Assembly (NCBI GenBank): GCA_002717185.1
Contig: PBDC01000055.1
Location: forward strand, 12,756-27,087
Source: Rhodospirillaceae bacterium
Lineage (GTDB): Bacteria; Pseudomonadota; Alphaproteobacteria; UBA8366; GCA-2717185
Length of the DNA: 14,332 nt
Direction of reading: 5' to 3'
The position numbers were made by a program, and so were the translations under genes. How positions within the stretch are numbered: position 1 is the first letter of the stretch; the number at the start of each line of letters is the position of its first letter. The notes below the pieces were generated by a model that saw nothing but the letters and a program-made list of their open reading frames with translations, was not told where the DNA came from and did no database searches. Of this stretch, positions 6,644 to 13,564 are shown piece by piece.

Positions 6644-8182
6644 TTAGACGATGCTAGTCGGCCAGGTCCGCATCAGGTGCTCGCCGACACCGTCGGTCAT
6701 TCGCATGCGATGCACTTCCAGCATGTTGATGAGATGTTGACGGGTTTCCTGCGGTTTGATCACGTCTTGAGCCTCATACATCGCCGCCAACTCCCAGGGT
6801 GCCGCGTCGCGCTGCAATTCCTCGACCCGTTTGGCGAATAGTTCAGGATCTTCCTCCTGCTTCAATCCAAACACTACGTTGACACCAGTGTGTGGGTCCA
6901 TAAAGCCAACATCAGCGGTTGGCCACAACGCCATCTCGTCTGAGCCCTTATTACCAGCCATATTGATGTAAGCCTGTCCATAGCTCTTGCGCAAAATAAC
7001 GGAAAGTTTTGGGACCGACGCAAGCGACAATGCATTCATCCAGTTCATAATTTTACCGGGTGCCGCCTTGCGTTCTCCGTCGACGCCAATCAGGAACCCT
7101 GGCACGTCAACGAGCATGATTATTGGAATGTTGAAGGAATCACAAAAGACGATAAAGCTCGCTGCCTTGCAGCATCCGTCCGGATCCGCCGCTCCGCCTT
7201 TGTATAGGGGGTTACTGGCCAAAAAGCCTACCGTATGGCCGTTCAGCCGCGCCAGTGAGGTGAAAATAGAACGGCCATAGCGGGGCTTCATCTCGAAGAC
7301 GCTATCACGATCGGCGATAACTTCGACCGCGTGGCGCATGTTGTAGACTTTTTGACGTTCCTCCGGGACGATATCCACAATTTTTTCAATGGCAGTATCG
7401 GATCCTGCGGGTACTGGCGCTATCGGAGGCGCTTCCATGCAGTGACTTGGAAGATAGGAGAGGAACTGTTTGCAGATATCGAGCGCTTCCTCGTCTGTGT
7501 CGACTGCTGTGTCGACGAGACCACTGGTCGAAGTATGCATTTTCCAACCGCCAAGTTCCTCGTTAGTGACGGGCTGGTTGATTGCTATATCTGTGACACG
7601 GCTGCTAGCGACCGCCATGGTGGCGCCCTTGCGCATGACCACGAAGTCTGACATGCAAGCGTACCAGGTCGACGAGCCGTAGCAGGCACCCAATTGCGCG
7701 GTTACCCAAGGCGTCTCGCGCATGCGGCGATACTCGTGCGCGTCTTGCGCTATAATCACCCGGCCTTGCGCGCCCATTCGGTCCGGCATGCGCGAGCCCG
7801 AAGACTCTCCAAGCCAAACGATAGGCATGCCGCGCTTATTGGCGACATCTTTGATGTGTTTCATTTTTTTCAGGTTAATTAGTGCGCTTGACGCGCCCAT
7901 AACTGAAAAATCGTTGGAGACGCTGGCGGCCCAGCGGCCGCCTATTTTACCGTAGCCAGCAATCTTGCCATCCGCCGGTGCCTTGTCGCGAACTTCTGGC
8001 CGTGATGCCGTCGCCAGCATACCAGATTCAACGAAGCTTCCCTTGTCGAACAAATATTCTAGCCGCTCGCGCGCGTTGAGCAGGCCTTCGTTCTTCATCC
8101 GCTCGAGGATGGCGGGTTTGCCCATTTTCAGGACCTTGGCGCGGCGCTTGTCCAGATCCTTATTGACGTCTTCGAATGGCAT
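6644..8182 (-). CDS. Acyl-CoA carboxyltransferase-family protein (PccB/MmdA-like), divergent
   Basis: Carboxyltransferase subunit of the biotin-dependent acyl-CoA carboxylase/decarboxylase family, 512 residues, the usual length for PccB or MmdA. Two crotonase-like halves are visible: N-half about 30-260 and C-half about 270-505. Recognisable landmarks are NARERLEYLFDKGSF (36-50), NEELGG (207-212), the NPLYKGGAADPD region (324-335), VDVPGFLIG (358-366) and LRKSYGQAY (397-405). Residues forming the substrate oxyanion holes differ from the family norm. GESSGSRMP replaces the ESGGAR-type motif, CYGSSTW (167-173) stands where CAGGAVY is usual, and YGQAY replaces YGGAY. No biotin carboxylase or biotin carrier gene is in the window. 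AAGGA seven bases upstream supports the start. It sits 31 bases after the enolase-superfamily gene and 5 bases before the synthetase gene. It may carboxylate, decarboxylate or do something new; the family assignment is secure, the reaction is not. Confidence 0.88.
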   Translation of the reverse strand: MPFEDVNKDLDKRRAKVLKMGKPAILERMKNEGLLNARERLEYLFDKGSFVESGMLATASRPEVRDKAPADGKIAGYGKIGGRWAASVSNDFSVMGASSALINLKKMKHIKDVANKRGMPIVWLGESSGSRMPDRMGAQGRVIIAQDAHEYRRMRETPWVTAQLGACYGSSTWYACMSDFVVMRKGATMAVASSRVTDIAINQPVTNEELGGWKMHTSTSGLVDTAVDTDEEALDICKQFLSYLPSHCMEAPPIAPVPAGSDTAIEKIVDIVPEERQKVYNMRHAVEVIADRDSVFEMKPRYGRSIFTSLARLNGHTVGFLASNPLYKGGAADPDGCCKAASFIVFCDSFNIPIIMLVDVPGFLIGVDGERKAAPGKIMNWMNALSLASVPKLSVILRKSYGQAYINMAGNKGSDEMALWPTADVGFMDPHTGVNVVFGLKQEEDPELFAKRVEELQRDAAPWELAAMYEAQDVIKPQETRQHLINMLEVHRMRMTDGVGEHLMRTWPTSIV

Positions 8183-8213
8183 GAATGGTTCCTTGGTCTT
8201 TTTGAGGTTTGGC

Positions 8214-9386
8214 TTACTGTAGGCGGTATTTCTCGATGACTTCCTCGTTTAACTCGATGCCAAGGCCAGGTTTGTCCTCGATCTCAAGGTAACCGTCCTT
8301 GAAGGATTTGATCGGAAGTTGGCAGAGGTCCCAATGCAACGGGTTATGCTGCTCCTTATTCCAGTCGCTCTGCATGTATTCATATATGAGGAAGTTTGGC
8401 GCATAGGTCGCCAAGTGCAGCGAAACCGTCATGATGATATTCGATGAACTGCCAGTGTGTGGTGCGTATTGCACGTGAAACGCGGAGGCCATATCAGCGA
8501 TCTTGCGCGCCTCGGTGATGCCACCGGCCCGCGCCGCGTCGTGTTGTACGATGTCGATCGCATCTCGCTTGAAGAAGCGGGCGAAGCTAAATCTGTTGAA
8601 GTCGGCCTCGCCTGTTGCGATGCGAATACCCAACTTGTCTTTGAGATAGGAGTAGCCTTCTATGTCGTCCGGTGCCAGTGGCTCTTCGTACCAAAATAAG
8701 TCCATTGACTCTAGCGCCTGACCGACTTGCAGCGCGGTCTTAAGGTCGTGTCCGTAACCGCAATTAACGTCCGCCATCAACGTCACACTGTCACCGGCAT
8801 GTTCCTTGATCTGCTCTACGGTCTTCATCTCACTACGCCAGTTCATCGGATCTTTGCCGATTTTTATCTTCATGGCGTTAAAGCCGTTCTCCTTGTGCTT
8901 GTCGATTTCGTCGCGGAGGATTTCGATGTCGCGCAGTCGCAGCGACGAAGCGTAAGCCCACAGCTTCGGGTTGGTCTTTCCGCCGAGTAGTCGCCAGACA
9001 GGCACGCCAGCTGACTTACCCCATATGTCCCATAGTGCGGTGTCGATCCCGGCCATCGCCTCTAGGTAGAAGCCCTTGTGATGGCCTCGGTTGATCATCA
9101 CCGACCACAGCAGGTCCCATAGATACTCGACGTCTCGTGGGTCCTTTCCTATCAACAACGGTTTCACGTAATGCACGATGTCGCGCAGTGCTGTGCCGGA
9201 CAACCTTGTCATGCATTCCCCAATGCCTTCGATCCCGTTGTCTGTGCGGATGCGGACGATCACCGAACGGTATTCCTTGAAGACGACGCTCGCGACCTCA
9301 TCGGCACGCGGCATGCTTATTGGGGCTGCGATCTGTTTCTCCATCGGCACGGCGAGCGCGATTGCTTCGACATCTGTGATCTTCAT
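8214..9386 (-). CDS. Mandelate racemase/muconate-lactonizing-type enolase superfamily enzyme
   Basis: Mg2+-dependent enzyme of the mandelate-racemase subgroup, 390 residues, which abstracts the proton next to a carboxylate to racemise, dehydrate or cycloisomerise an acid. The N-terminal capping domain (about 1-125) has the ALWDIWGK segment; the barrel follows. All catalytic parts are present: KIKIG with Lys173/Lys175, metal ligands Asp206 (ADVN), Glu234 (YEEP) and Glu260 (GEAD), and the Asp283/His310 dyad (QHDAARAGG and APHTGSS). Both K-x-K and D/H bases are intact, so it should be active on one or both faces. I chose the ATG at 9386 over the one at 9395 (three residues longer) because AGGA lies eight bases before 9386 but directly abuts 9395. 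It is the first gene of the minus-strand operon with the carboxyltransferase and acyl-CoA synthetase. Acid-sugar or other hydroxy-acid substrates are typical, but the substrate here cannot be assigned. Confidence 0.9.
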   Translation of the reverse strand: MKITDVEAIALAVPMEKQIAAPISMPRADEVASVVFKEYRSVIVRIRTDNGIEGIGECMTRLSGTALRDIVHYVKPLLIGKDPRDVEYLWDLLWSVMINRGHHKGFYLEAMAGIDTALWDIWGKSAGVPVWRLLGGKTNPKLWAYASSLRLRDIEILRDEIDKHKENGFNAMKIKIGKDPMNWRSEMKTVEQIKEHAGDSVTLMADVNCGYGHDLKTALQVGQALESMDLFWYEEPLAPDDIEGYSYLKDKLGIRIATGEADFNRFSFARFFKRDAIDIVQHDAARAGGITEARKIADMASAFHVQYAPHTGSSSNIIMTVSLHLATYAPNFLIYEYMQSDWNKEQHNPLHWDLCQLPIKSFKDGYLEIEDKPGLGIELNEEVIEKYRLQ

Positions 9387-9394
9387 CGATTTCA

Positions 9395-9398
9395 TCCT
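9395..9398 (-). promoter_or_regulatory. Ribosome binding site choosing the inner ATG of the racemase-like gene
   Basis: AGGA on the minus strand is eight bases from the ATG at 9386 and immediately abuts the ATG at 9395. Spacing favours the inner start. Confidence 0.55.
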
Positions 9399-9445
9399 GT
9401 TGATGCTTTAGCGCTCTCGACGCTGGGCGGGCACCAATGATACTG

Positions 9446-9465
9446 CTTGCCGAGGCAACGGCAAG
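9446..9465. promoter_or_regulatory. Dyad in the divergent promoter gap
   Basis: Perfect 7-bp inverted repeat CTTGCCG (9446-9452) / CGGCAAG (9459-9465). Nested in it is a second palindrome TTGCC-GA-GGCAA (9447-9458), so three half-sites of the TTGCC/GGCAA type are packed in about 18 bases. It lies in the 88-base gap between the divergent racemase-like and dehydrogenase genes, so it is a candidate operator. Its right arm overlaps the AAGG of the dehydrogenase ribosome binding site, so it could also hide that site in an RNA hairpin. No cognate regulator is encoded in the window. Confidence 0.45.
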
Positions 9466-9469
9466 GTGG
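9463..9469 (+). promoter_or_regulatory. Ribosome binding site setting the dehydrogenase start
   Basis: AAGGTGG ends five bases before the ATG at 9475. A possible upstream GTG start at 9466 falls inside this site, which argues for the ATG at 9475. Confidence 0.65.
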
Positions 9470-9474
9470 ATGGC

Positions 9475-10335
9475 ATGCAGCAGTTGATAAGAAACGTCAT
9501 GGTCGTAGGTCCCGGAACTATGGGGCGGGGCATAGCGAAAACCTTTGCGCGCGGAGGACACGACGTAACGGTACTTAGCCGGCATCCAGCGAAGGTGGCT
9601 CCATTCGAAGGTGCTGTATCGGTTACGGATGAACTGCCGAAATATGCTCCCGACTTTATCATTGAATCCATTGTTGAAGAGATGGACGCAAAGCACGCGC
9701 TTTTTGAACGGATTGAGGCGGCGTACGGTGGTGGGCCGATTTTAGCGACCAATACGTCCGGCCTGCCAATGAACGACATGGCTGTCCGTTTGAAGCACCC
9801 GGAGCGCTTTATTGGCGTACATTACCTGCAGCCAGCCGATGCCTTACCGCTGGTAGAGGTAATTCGGGTCGAAACCACTACGGACACCGTGTTGGATGCG
9901 ATAAAGGCCGCTCTTGGTCGCAATGGCCAGCAGGCGCTGGTCTTGAATAAGCCGGTACCAGGCTTTCTGTTAAATCGGTTGCAACACGCAATGATGCATG
10001 AAGCGCTGGCGATGATCGAGGACGGGGTTTGCTCTGCGGCCGATGTGGACGCGTGCTTGAAGGGTGCGCTCGCGCCGCGCATGTGTCTGACTGGTCTTAT
10101 CGAGCAAAAGGATTTGAGTGGCCTACAGGTGACGGCTGCGACCCATCGCAACTTGGTGCCCGATATGCATCACACCAACACTCCCGTGGCCTTGCTTCAG
10201 GATTTGGTTAGCGAAGGAAACCTCGGCGTTTCAACTGGACAGGGGTTCTACGATTGGCATGACCGCGATGTCGATGAATATAAGCAACAGATTTCTGAAA
10301 AACTGCAACGTATCTTGGAGTTGCTTGCGGAATAG
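9475..10335 (+). CDS. 3-hydroxyacyl-CoA dehydrogenase family protein (NAD-dependent)
   Basis: NAD-dependent dehydrogenase of the 3-hydroxyacyl-CoA/3-hydroxybutyryl-CoA family, 286 residues, typical of the single-domain short form. The Rossmann domain opens with the dinucleotide motif VVGPGTMGRG (10-19). Catalytic residues can be placed by family spacing: Ser95 (NTSG), His116 and Glu128 (LVEVI), with Asn167 in GFLLNRL. The Ser-His and His-Glu distances (21 and 12) equal those of the human enzyme. The residue three after the histidine, normally Asn in HFFNP, is Gln119 here (HYLQPAD), and NTSG replaces NTSS, suggesting a changed substrate pocket. The C-terminal helical domain ends with GQGFYDW. 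Likely reaction: oxidation of a 3-hydroxyacyl-CoA or a related hydroxy acid such as a gulonate- or carnitine-like compound. It is divergent from the racemase-like gene and followed after 9 bases by the acetyltransferase gene, forming an operon. Confidence 0.88.
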   Translation: MQQLIRNVMVVGPGTMGRGIAKTFARGGHDVTVLSRHPAKVAPFEGAVSVTDELPKYAPDFIIESIVEEMDAKHALFERIEAAYGGGPILATNTSGLPMNDMAVRLKHPERFIGVHYLQPADALPLVEVIRVETTTDTVLDAIKAALGRNGQQALVLNKPVPGFLLNRLQHAMMHEALAMIEDGVCSAADVDACLKGALAPRMCLTGLIEQKDLSGLQVTAATHRNLVPDMHHTNTPVALLQDLVSEGNLGVSTGQGFYDWHDRDVDEYKQQISEKLQRILELLAE

Positions 10336-10344
10336 GAGTGCTGG

Positions 10345-10857
10345 ATGACTAAAACCAACTGGGTCCGCTTCGATTGGCCACTTGTTGGACGGCATTTCGA
10401 CGCTCCGGTCGCGCCTGTTTACTCCCTGCGTGCTGCGCGTAACGCTGATATTACTGCGATGCGCGACATAGTGAGGGAGGCTTATTATTCGGATCCGACC
10501 TGGACTGGTAAAACGGAAGCAATCGAAGACAAAGTCATGAAGCGCGTCAAAGACAGAATTTCCGATCCTGCGGCTTACTTCGTTTTGGCCGAACATTCTG
10601 GTCAGGTCGTTGGTCTGAATGGCGTCGCGTTGGCCAGTAACACGCAGATGAACCTAACTACCGGTATTTGCGTAGCAAGCGATCATCAAGGACGCGGCCT
10701 TGGCCGGGCGATACTTGGACGATCGCTTGCATGGCTGCGGGATCAAGGACTATCCGTCGCGACGGTAACGACCGATAAAAGGGCGATCGCAGCATTCGTT
10801 TATCGTCATTTTGGGGCGCGTCGCGTGGACAATGTCGCATACCCTGAGGAGTGGTAG
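10345..10857 (+). CDS. GNAT-family N-acetyltransferase
   Basis: Acetyl-CoA-dependent acetyltransferase of the GNAT superfamily, 170 residues. The acetyl-CoA pyrophosphate-binding motif A is clear at about 108-122 (ICVASDHQGRGLGRA, matching the Q/R-x-x-G-x-G/A rule). It is preceded by the beta4 strand ending in TTGICV and followed by the motif B helix/strand near 145-165 (KRAIAAFVYRHFGA). The first 25 residues precede the fold and look unstructured. The gene starts 9 bases after the dehydrogenase stop with AGGAG six bases before the ATG, so the two are almost certainly co-transcribed. The acceptor could be a small amine, a pathway intermediate, or a lysine of a neighbouring enzyme; the sequence does not tell. 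There is no terminator directly after the stop. Family certain, substrate unknown. Confidence 0.87.
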   Translation: MTKTNWVRFDWPLVGRHFDAPVAPVYSLRAARNADITAMRDIVREAYYSDPTWTGKTEAIEDKVMKRVKDRISDPAAYFVLAEHSGQVVGLNGVALASNTQMNLTTGICVASDHQGRGLGRAILGRSLAWLRDQGLSVATVTTDKRAIAAFVYRHFGARRVDNVAYPEEW

Positions 10858-10987
10858 GATTCACCATTGCCGAACAACTTATGCGGCTAACGGACTGCTT
10901 AGACCTGACCAAGATGAACTGCACGAACCCAGATAGCCAAAACCCGCGGTCCAAAACTTGATGGTTGCTTTATCGCGAGACCTTTAC

Positions 10988-11005
10988 GCCCCGGGTTGCC
11001 GGGGC
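10988..11005 (+). terminator. GC-rich hairpin after the acetyltransferase gene
   Basis: GCCCCGG (10988-10994) pairs perfectly with CCGGGGC (10999-11005) around a GTTG loop, 130 bases after the acetyltransferase stop. Downstream is ATCTTAAAATAAGG, which lacks a proper T-tract, so it is a poor intrinsic terminator. It may still end or protect the dehydrogenase-acetyltransferase mRNA. Confidence 0.4.
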
Positions 11006-11029
11006 ATCTTAAAATAAGGATATAAGGCG

Positions 11030-11152
11030 ATGACGTTTTTCATGACGATACTGCACAATCGCCATGTCTTTAAAAGCGAACAGTCGCAGCCGATTTTGCG
11101 TGATGGCAAGTATTTCATCTCGGATAGGAACGTTGGGTTAAAAGTCACCTGA
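11030..11152 (+). CDS. Possible small protein, 40 residues
   Basis: An ORF of 40 codons from ATG 11030 to TGA 11152, too short to be found by length alone. AAGGA lies nine bases before the ATG. The product begins MTFFMTILHNRHVFKSEQSQ and ends RNVGLKVT; it is basic, has no long hydrophobic segment, and matches no family I recognise. It sits 25 bases after the GC-rich hairpin and 75 bases before the hydratase start. It may be a real small protein, a leader peptide affecting the hydratase gene, a remnant of a larger gene, or chance. Only the ORF and its ribosome binding site are seen. Confidence 0.3.
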   Translation: MTFFMTILHNRHVFKSEQSQPILRDGKYFISDRNVGLKVT

Positions 11153-11227
11153 GGAATGAGAATATAAGTTGTAACGCATGAGCCGAGGCGTTTTGGGTAC
11201 TGCATTAAGTCTGGCGGGGTAGGTTAA

Positions 11228-11983
11228 ATGGAAATTCGTCTGCAGGAAGAAGGGCGGCATATCGCCGTCATTACAATAGATAACCAGCCACGGCGAAACG
11301 CTATGACGCGCGATATGATTTTCGAGCTGGCCAGGCTTTGGGACGAATTGGAAACCTCTGATCATCGGTGCATCGTTGTGACCGGCGCGGGCGATAGGGC
11401 GTTCAGTTCTGGCGCTGATCTCGGCGGCGATCTCAGTGCGTCGGTTGAATTGGCGACAAAAATTAACCGTGGTTTGTTGAAGACCGACCCGTACCCGAAG
11501 CCGATCCTAGCCGCCATTAATGGTGATTGCGTCGCCGGAGGCTTGGAATTGATGCTATCGTGTGATGTGCGTTTCGCATCGTCTAACGCGCGTTTCGGAC
11601 TCCCCGAGGTCAAGTGGTCGATTTACCCGTTCGGCGGTTCGACGACAAAGCTTGTTGCCCAAATTGGTTATGTCCACGCGGCTGAACTATTACTTGGAGC
11701 AGAATTGATTTCCGCGGAGCACGCGGCCCAAATTGACTTAATCAATCATGTCGTGCCTGCGATGGATTTAATGGCCGAGACAATGCATATGGCCGAGTTG
11801 ATCGCCGCGAATAGCCCGTCAGCGGTCCAAGCTGTTAAGCAGCAGTTGAGCGAGACCCAGTCGGAATTTGTGCGCTCCCGAGAATCTGTCGAACAAAAAT
11901 TAGGAGACAAGGTGCGCGAAAGCCCGCAGTTCAGGGAAGGGGTCGCGGCCTTTCTGGAAAAACGGCAACCGAACTACGATTGA
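11228..11983 (+). CDS. Enoyl-CoA hydratase/isomerase family protein
   Basis: Crotonase-fold enzyme, 251 residues, close to the usual 255-260. It would add water across the double bond of a 2-enoyl-CoA or perform a related isomerisation, feeding 3-hydroxyacyl-CoA to the dehydrogenase at 9475. The oxyanion-hole segments are FSSGADL (59-65) and VAGGLEL (102-108). Both acid/base glutamates of true hydratases are retained: Glu107 (in GGLEL) and Glu127 (in FGLPEVKW). This favours hydratase over dehalogenase or thioesterase branches. The C-terminal helices (about 190-250) end in FLEKRQPNYD, a common crotonase tail. The ATG has a GGTAGG/AGGTT site about five bases upstream. Its last 10 bases overlap the end of the convergent ligase gene. 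It may have its own promoter in the preceding gap. Chain length and branching of the substrate are unknown. Confidence 0.9.
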   Translation: MEIRLQEEGRHIAVITIDNQPRRNAMTRDMIFELARLWDELETSDHRCIVVTGAGDRAFSSGADLGGDLSASVELATKINRGLLKTDPYPKPILAAINGDCVAGGLELMLSCDVRFASSNARFGLPEVKWSIYPFGGSTTKLVAQIGYVHAAELLLGAELISAEHAAQIDLINHVVPAMDLMAETMHMAELIAANSPSAVQAVKQQLSETQSEFVRSRESVEQKLGDKVRESPQFREGVAAFLEKRQPNYD

Positions 11984-13554
11984 TGTGGAAGTTTCTCAAA
12001 GAGTTCGGGCAGACGGTTTTTTTGCAGCTTTCCGGTTGATGTAAGGGGCAGAGTTGCCCGATCGACGAACCGGTAGCGTCGCGGAACTTTGTATGCCGCG
12101 AGTTGCGATCGGCAATAGTCGATCAGATCCGTTTCATTAGGAACACTGCCGGCGTTAAGGACGATCACTGCCGCTAGTGCTTCATCGAGACGCTCGTCAG
12201 GTAGTCCGGTGACATACGCCTCCTCTACATCGATATGGCCTGCCAGGACGGACTCAACCTCCGCCGGCGCAACATTGATGCCACCGGTCTTGACCATTTC
12301 CTTTAATCGACCGCGAAAGGTCAAGTAGCCATTGGCATCTAGAAAACCAAGGTCGCCGGTCAAAAGGAAGCCGTCGTTATCGAACCCTTCCATTGTGAGT
12401 CCAGGGTCGTCCAGATAGCCTGGTGTAAGGAAGCCCCGAATGATGATCTCGCCGGTCTCACCGGTCGGCAGTGGCGCGCGAGATTCCAGATCAACGATCC
12501 GGACTTCGACATCGTCTAGCGGCCGGCCGCAGTTGTTCAAGCGTATCTCGAGCGGATCGTCTGCATCACCGACGGCAGAATTGCCATAGGCTTCAGTCAA
12601 CCCGTAGACATTGCAGATCTGCGTTGCTCCCAGATTGACTATCCGGCGGACCTGATCAGGCGTGCCAATCGTGGCTCCGGTTCGCAGTGAGGATAGGTCG
12701 CGTTCTGGACGATCTGGATGATCCCACAGTGCGAGAGACATGTTTGGAGTACCGTAAAAGACTGTGCATCGTTCCCGCTCGATCAACATGAGAGCTTCGC
12801 CAGCATTGAAGCTACGTTGCAACACGATTGCGCCGCCGTGGGTCATCATAGTGAACAGAGCGTTGACACAGCCGAAAGACCAGAAGAGTGAGACCGATAG
12901 CCAAAGCTTGTCGCTTGGTGTCAGGTGCAGTCGCTCGCCGATCCGCCACATATTATCGACCATTCCGTGCTGCAACAGGGGGACGCCCTTCGGAGTTGCC
13001 GTCGAACCAGAGGTGTAAAGAATGCAGGCCACATCATTAGGCCTCACGGCAAGACGAGCATTTTGATATGCTTTATCGGATACAGTCTTGCCCGATTTTG
13101 GAAGGGTTTCGAAGGAGATTACACCTGGCGGAACCTGGGACGAGATGCAGATTACGTGAGCCGGTGCAGCGTTGCCGATTTCACGGAGCAGTTCATGAAG
13201 GGCACGTTCCCGGATCGTCGCTGTTGCCACCAGAAATCGGACGGAAGCATGGTCGAACTGATAAGCGAGTTCGCGGGCGCTAGACCAGCAGTTCAGTGCC
13301 ACGACTTCGGCACCAATGGACATGGCGGCAAAATAGGTAATCAGCCATTCAGCCTGGTTCTCCATCAGGATTGCGAGACGGTCGCCCCGCTCAACACCTA
13401 TTGCAAGGAGGCCCTTGGCATGAGTACGCACCACCGAGAGGAAGGCTGCATATGTGTAACGCCGCTTGCCATCGATGATGAAGTCGCGGTCACCATACCG
13501 TGTCGCTATCTCGTCAAGCAGGTCCGGTGCCGTACGGCTTGATGGGGCATCCAT
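11974..13554 (-). CDS. AMP-forming acyl-CoA ligase (adenylate-forming, class I)
   Basis: Acid-CoA ligase of the ANL superfamily, 526 residues, making acyl-CoA from acid, ATP and CoA through an acyl-adenylate. The phosphate-binding loop is YTSGSTATPKGV (180-191), slightly off the usual YTSGTTGxPKG. Further motifs are YGLTEAYG (317-324), the ribose-binding LTGDLGF with Asp401, the hinge GRLKEMVKTGGINVAPAEVE (415-434), and the catalytic lysine Lys509 in LPLTSTGKLQK. The TSTGK context resembles the P-x4-GK-type site that GNAT acetyltransferases modify in acetyl-CoA synthetase. The architecture resembles medium-chain, aromatic or carnitine-type CoA ligases; the carboxylate is not identifiable. The start ATG at 13554 lies 10 bases after the CoA-transferase stop, with only a run of C before it on the coding strand and no Shine-Dalgarno site, implying translational coupling. 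It is convergent with the hydratase gene, with overlapping ends. Confidence 0.9.
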   Translation of the reverse strand: MDAPSSRTAPDLLDEIATRYGDRDFIIDGKRRYTYAAFLSVVRTHAKGLLAIGVERGDRLAILMENQAEWLITYFAAMSIGAEVVALNCWSSARELAYQFDHASVRFLVATATIRERALHELLREIGNAAPAHVICISSQVPPGVISFETLPKSGKTVSDKAYQNARLAVRPNDVACILYTSGSTATPKGVPLLQHGMVDNMWRIGERLHLTPSDKLWLSVSLFWSFGCVNALFTMMTHGGAIVLQRSFNAGEALMLIERERCTVFYGTPNMSLALWDHPDRPERDLSSLRTGATIGTPDQVRRIVNLGATQICNVYGLTEAYGNSAVGDADDPLEIRLNNCGRPLDDVEVRIVDLESRAPLPTGETGEIIIRGFLTPGYLDDPGLTMEGFDNDGFLLTGDLGFLDANGYLTFRGRLKEMVKTGGINVAPAEVESVLAGHIDVEEAYVTGLPDERLDEALAAVIVLNAGSVPNETDLIDYCRSQLAAYKVPRRYRFVDRATLPLTSTGKLQKNRLPELFEKLPHQS

Positions 13555-13564
13555 GGGGGGATTG

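Larger units (their letters stand above)
10858..11227. other. 370-base region between acetyltransferase and hydratase genes
   Basis: This gap has no long ORF matching a known family in any frame. It contains a 26-codon ORF (starting at 10881, no clear ribosome binding site), a GC-rich hairpin at 10988-11005, a possible 40-residue ORF at 11030-11152, and the ribosome binding site of the hydratase gene (AGGTT near 11221). I found no tRNA-like cloverleaf and no long repeats. It is unusually long compared with the 5-50-base gaps elsewhere in this locus, so it may hold the hydratase promoter or the remains of a lost gene. Confidence 0.6.

Noticed and set aside
9466..9474. GTG start for the dehydrogenase, three residues longer
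   Set aside because: The GTG is part of the AAGGTGG ribosome binding site that serves the ATG at 9475.
10984..11205. Minus-strand ORF of 73 codons in the gap before the hydratase
   Set aside because: No ribosome binding site, no family resemblance, and its 3' part crosses the GC-rich hairpin. The plus-strand 40-codon ORF is better supported, though also weak.
10858..11227. tRNA, small RNA gene or attachment site in the gap
   Set aside because: No cloverleaf could be drawn and no direct repeats or integrase were found; one short hairpin is not enough.
12925..13542. Plus-strand ORF of 205 codons
   Set aside because: It is antisense to the AMP-forming ligase, has no ribosome binding site or recognisable domain, and is Cys/His/Arg-rich in the manner of chance frames.
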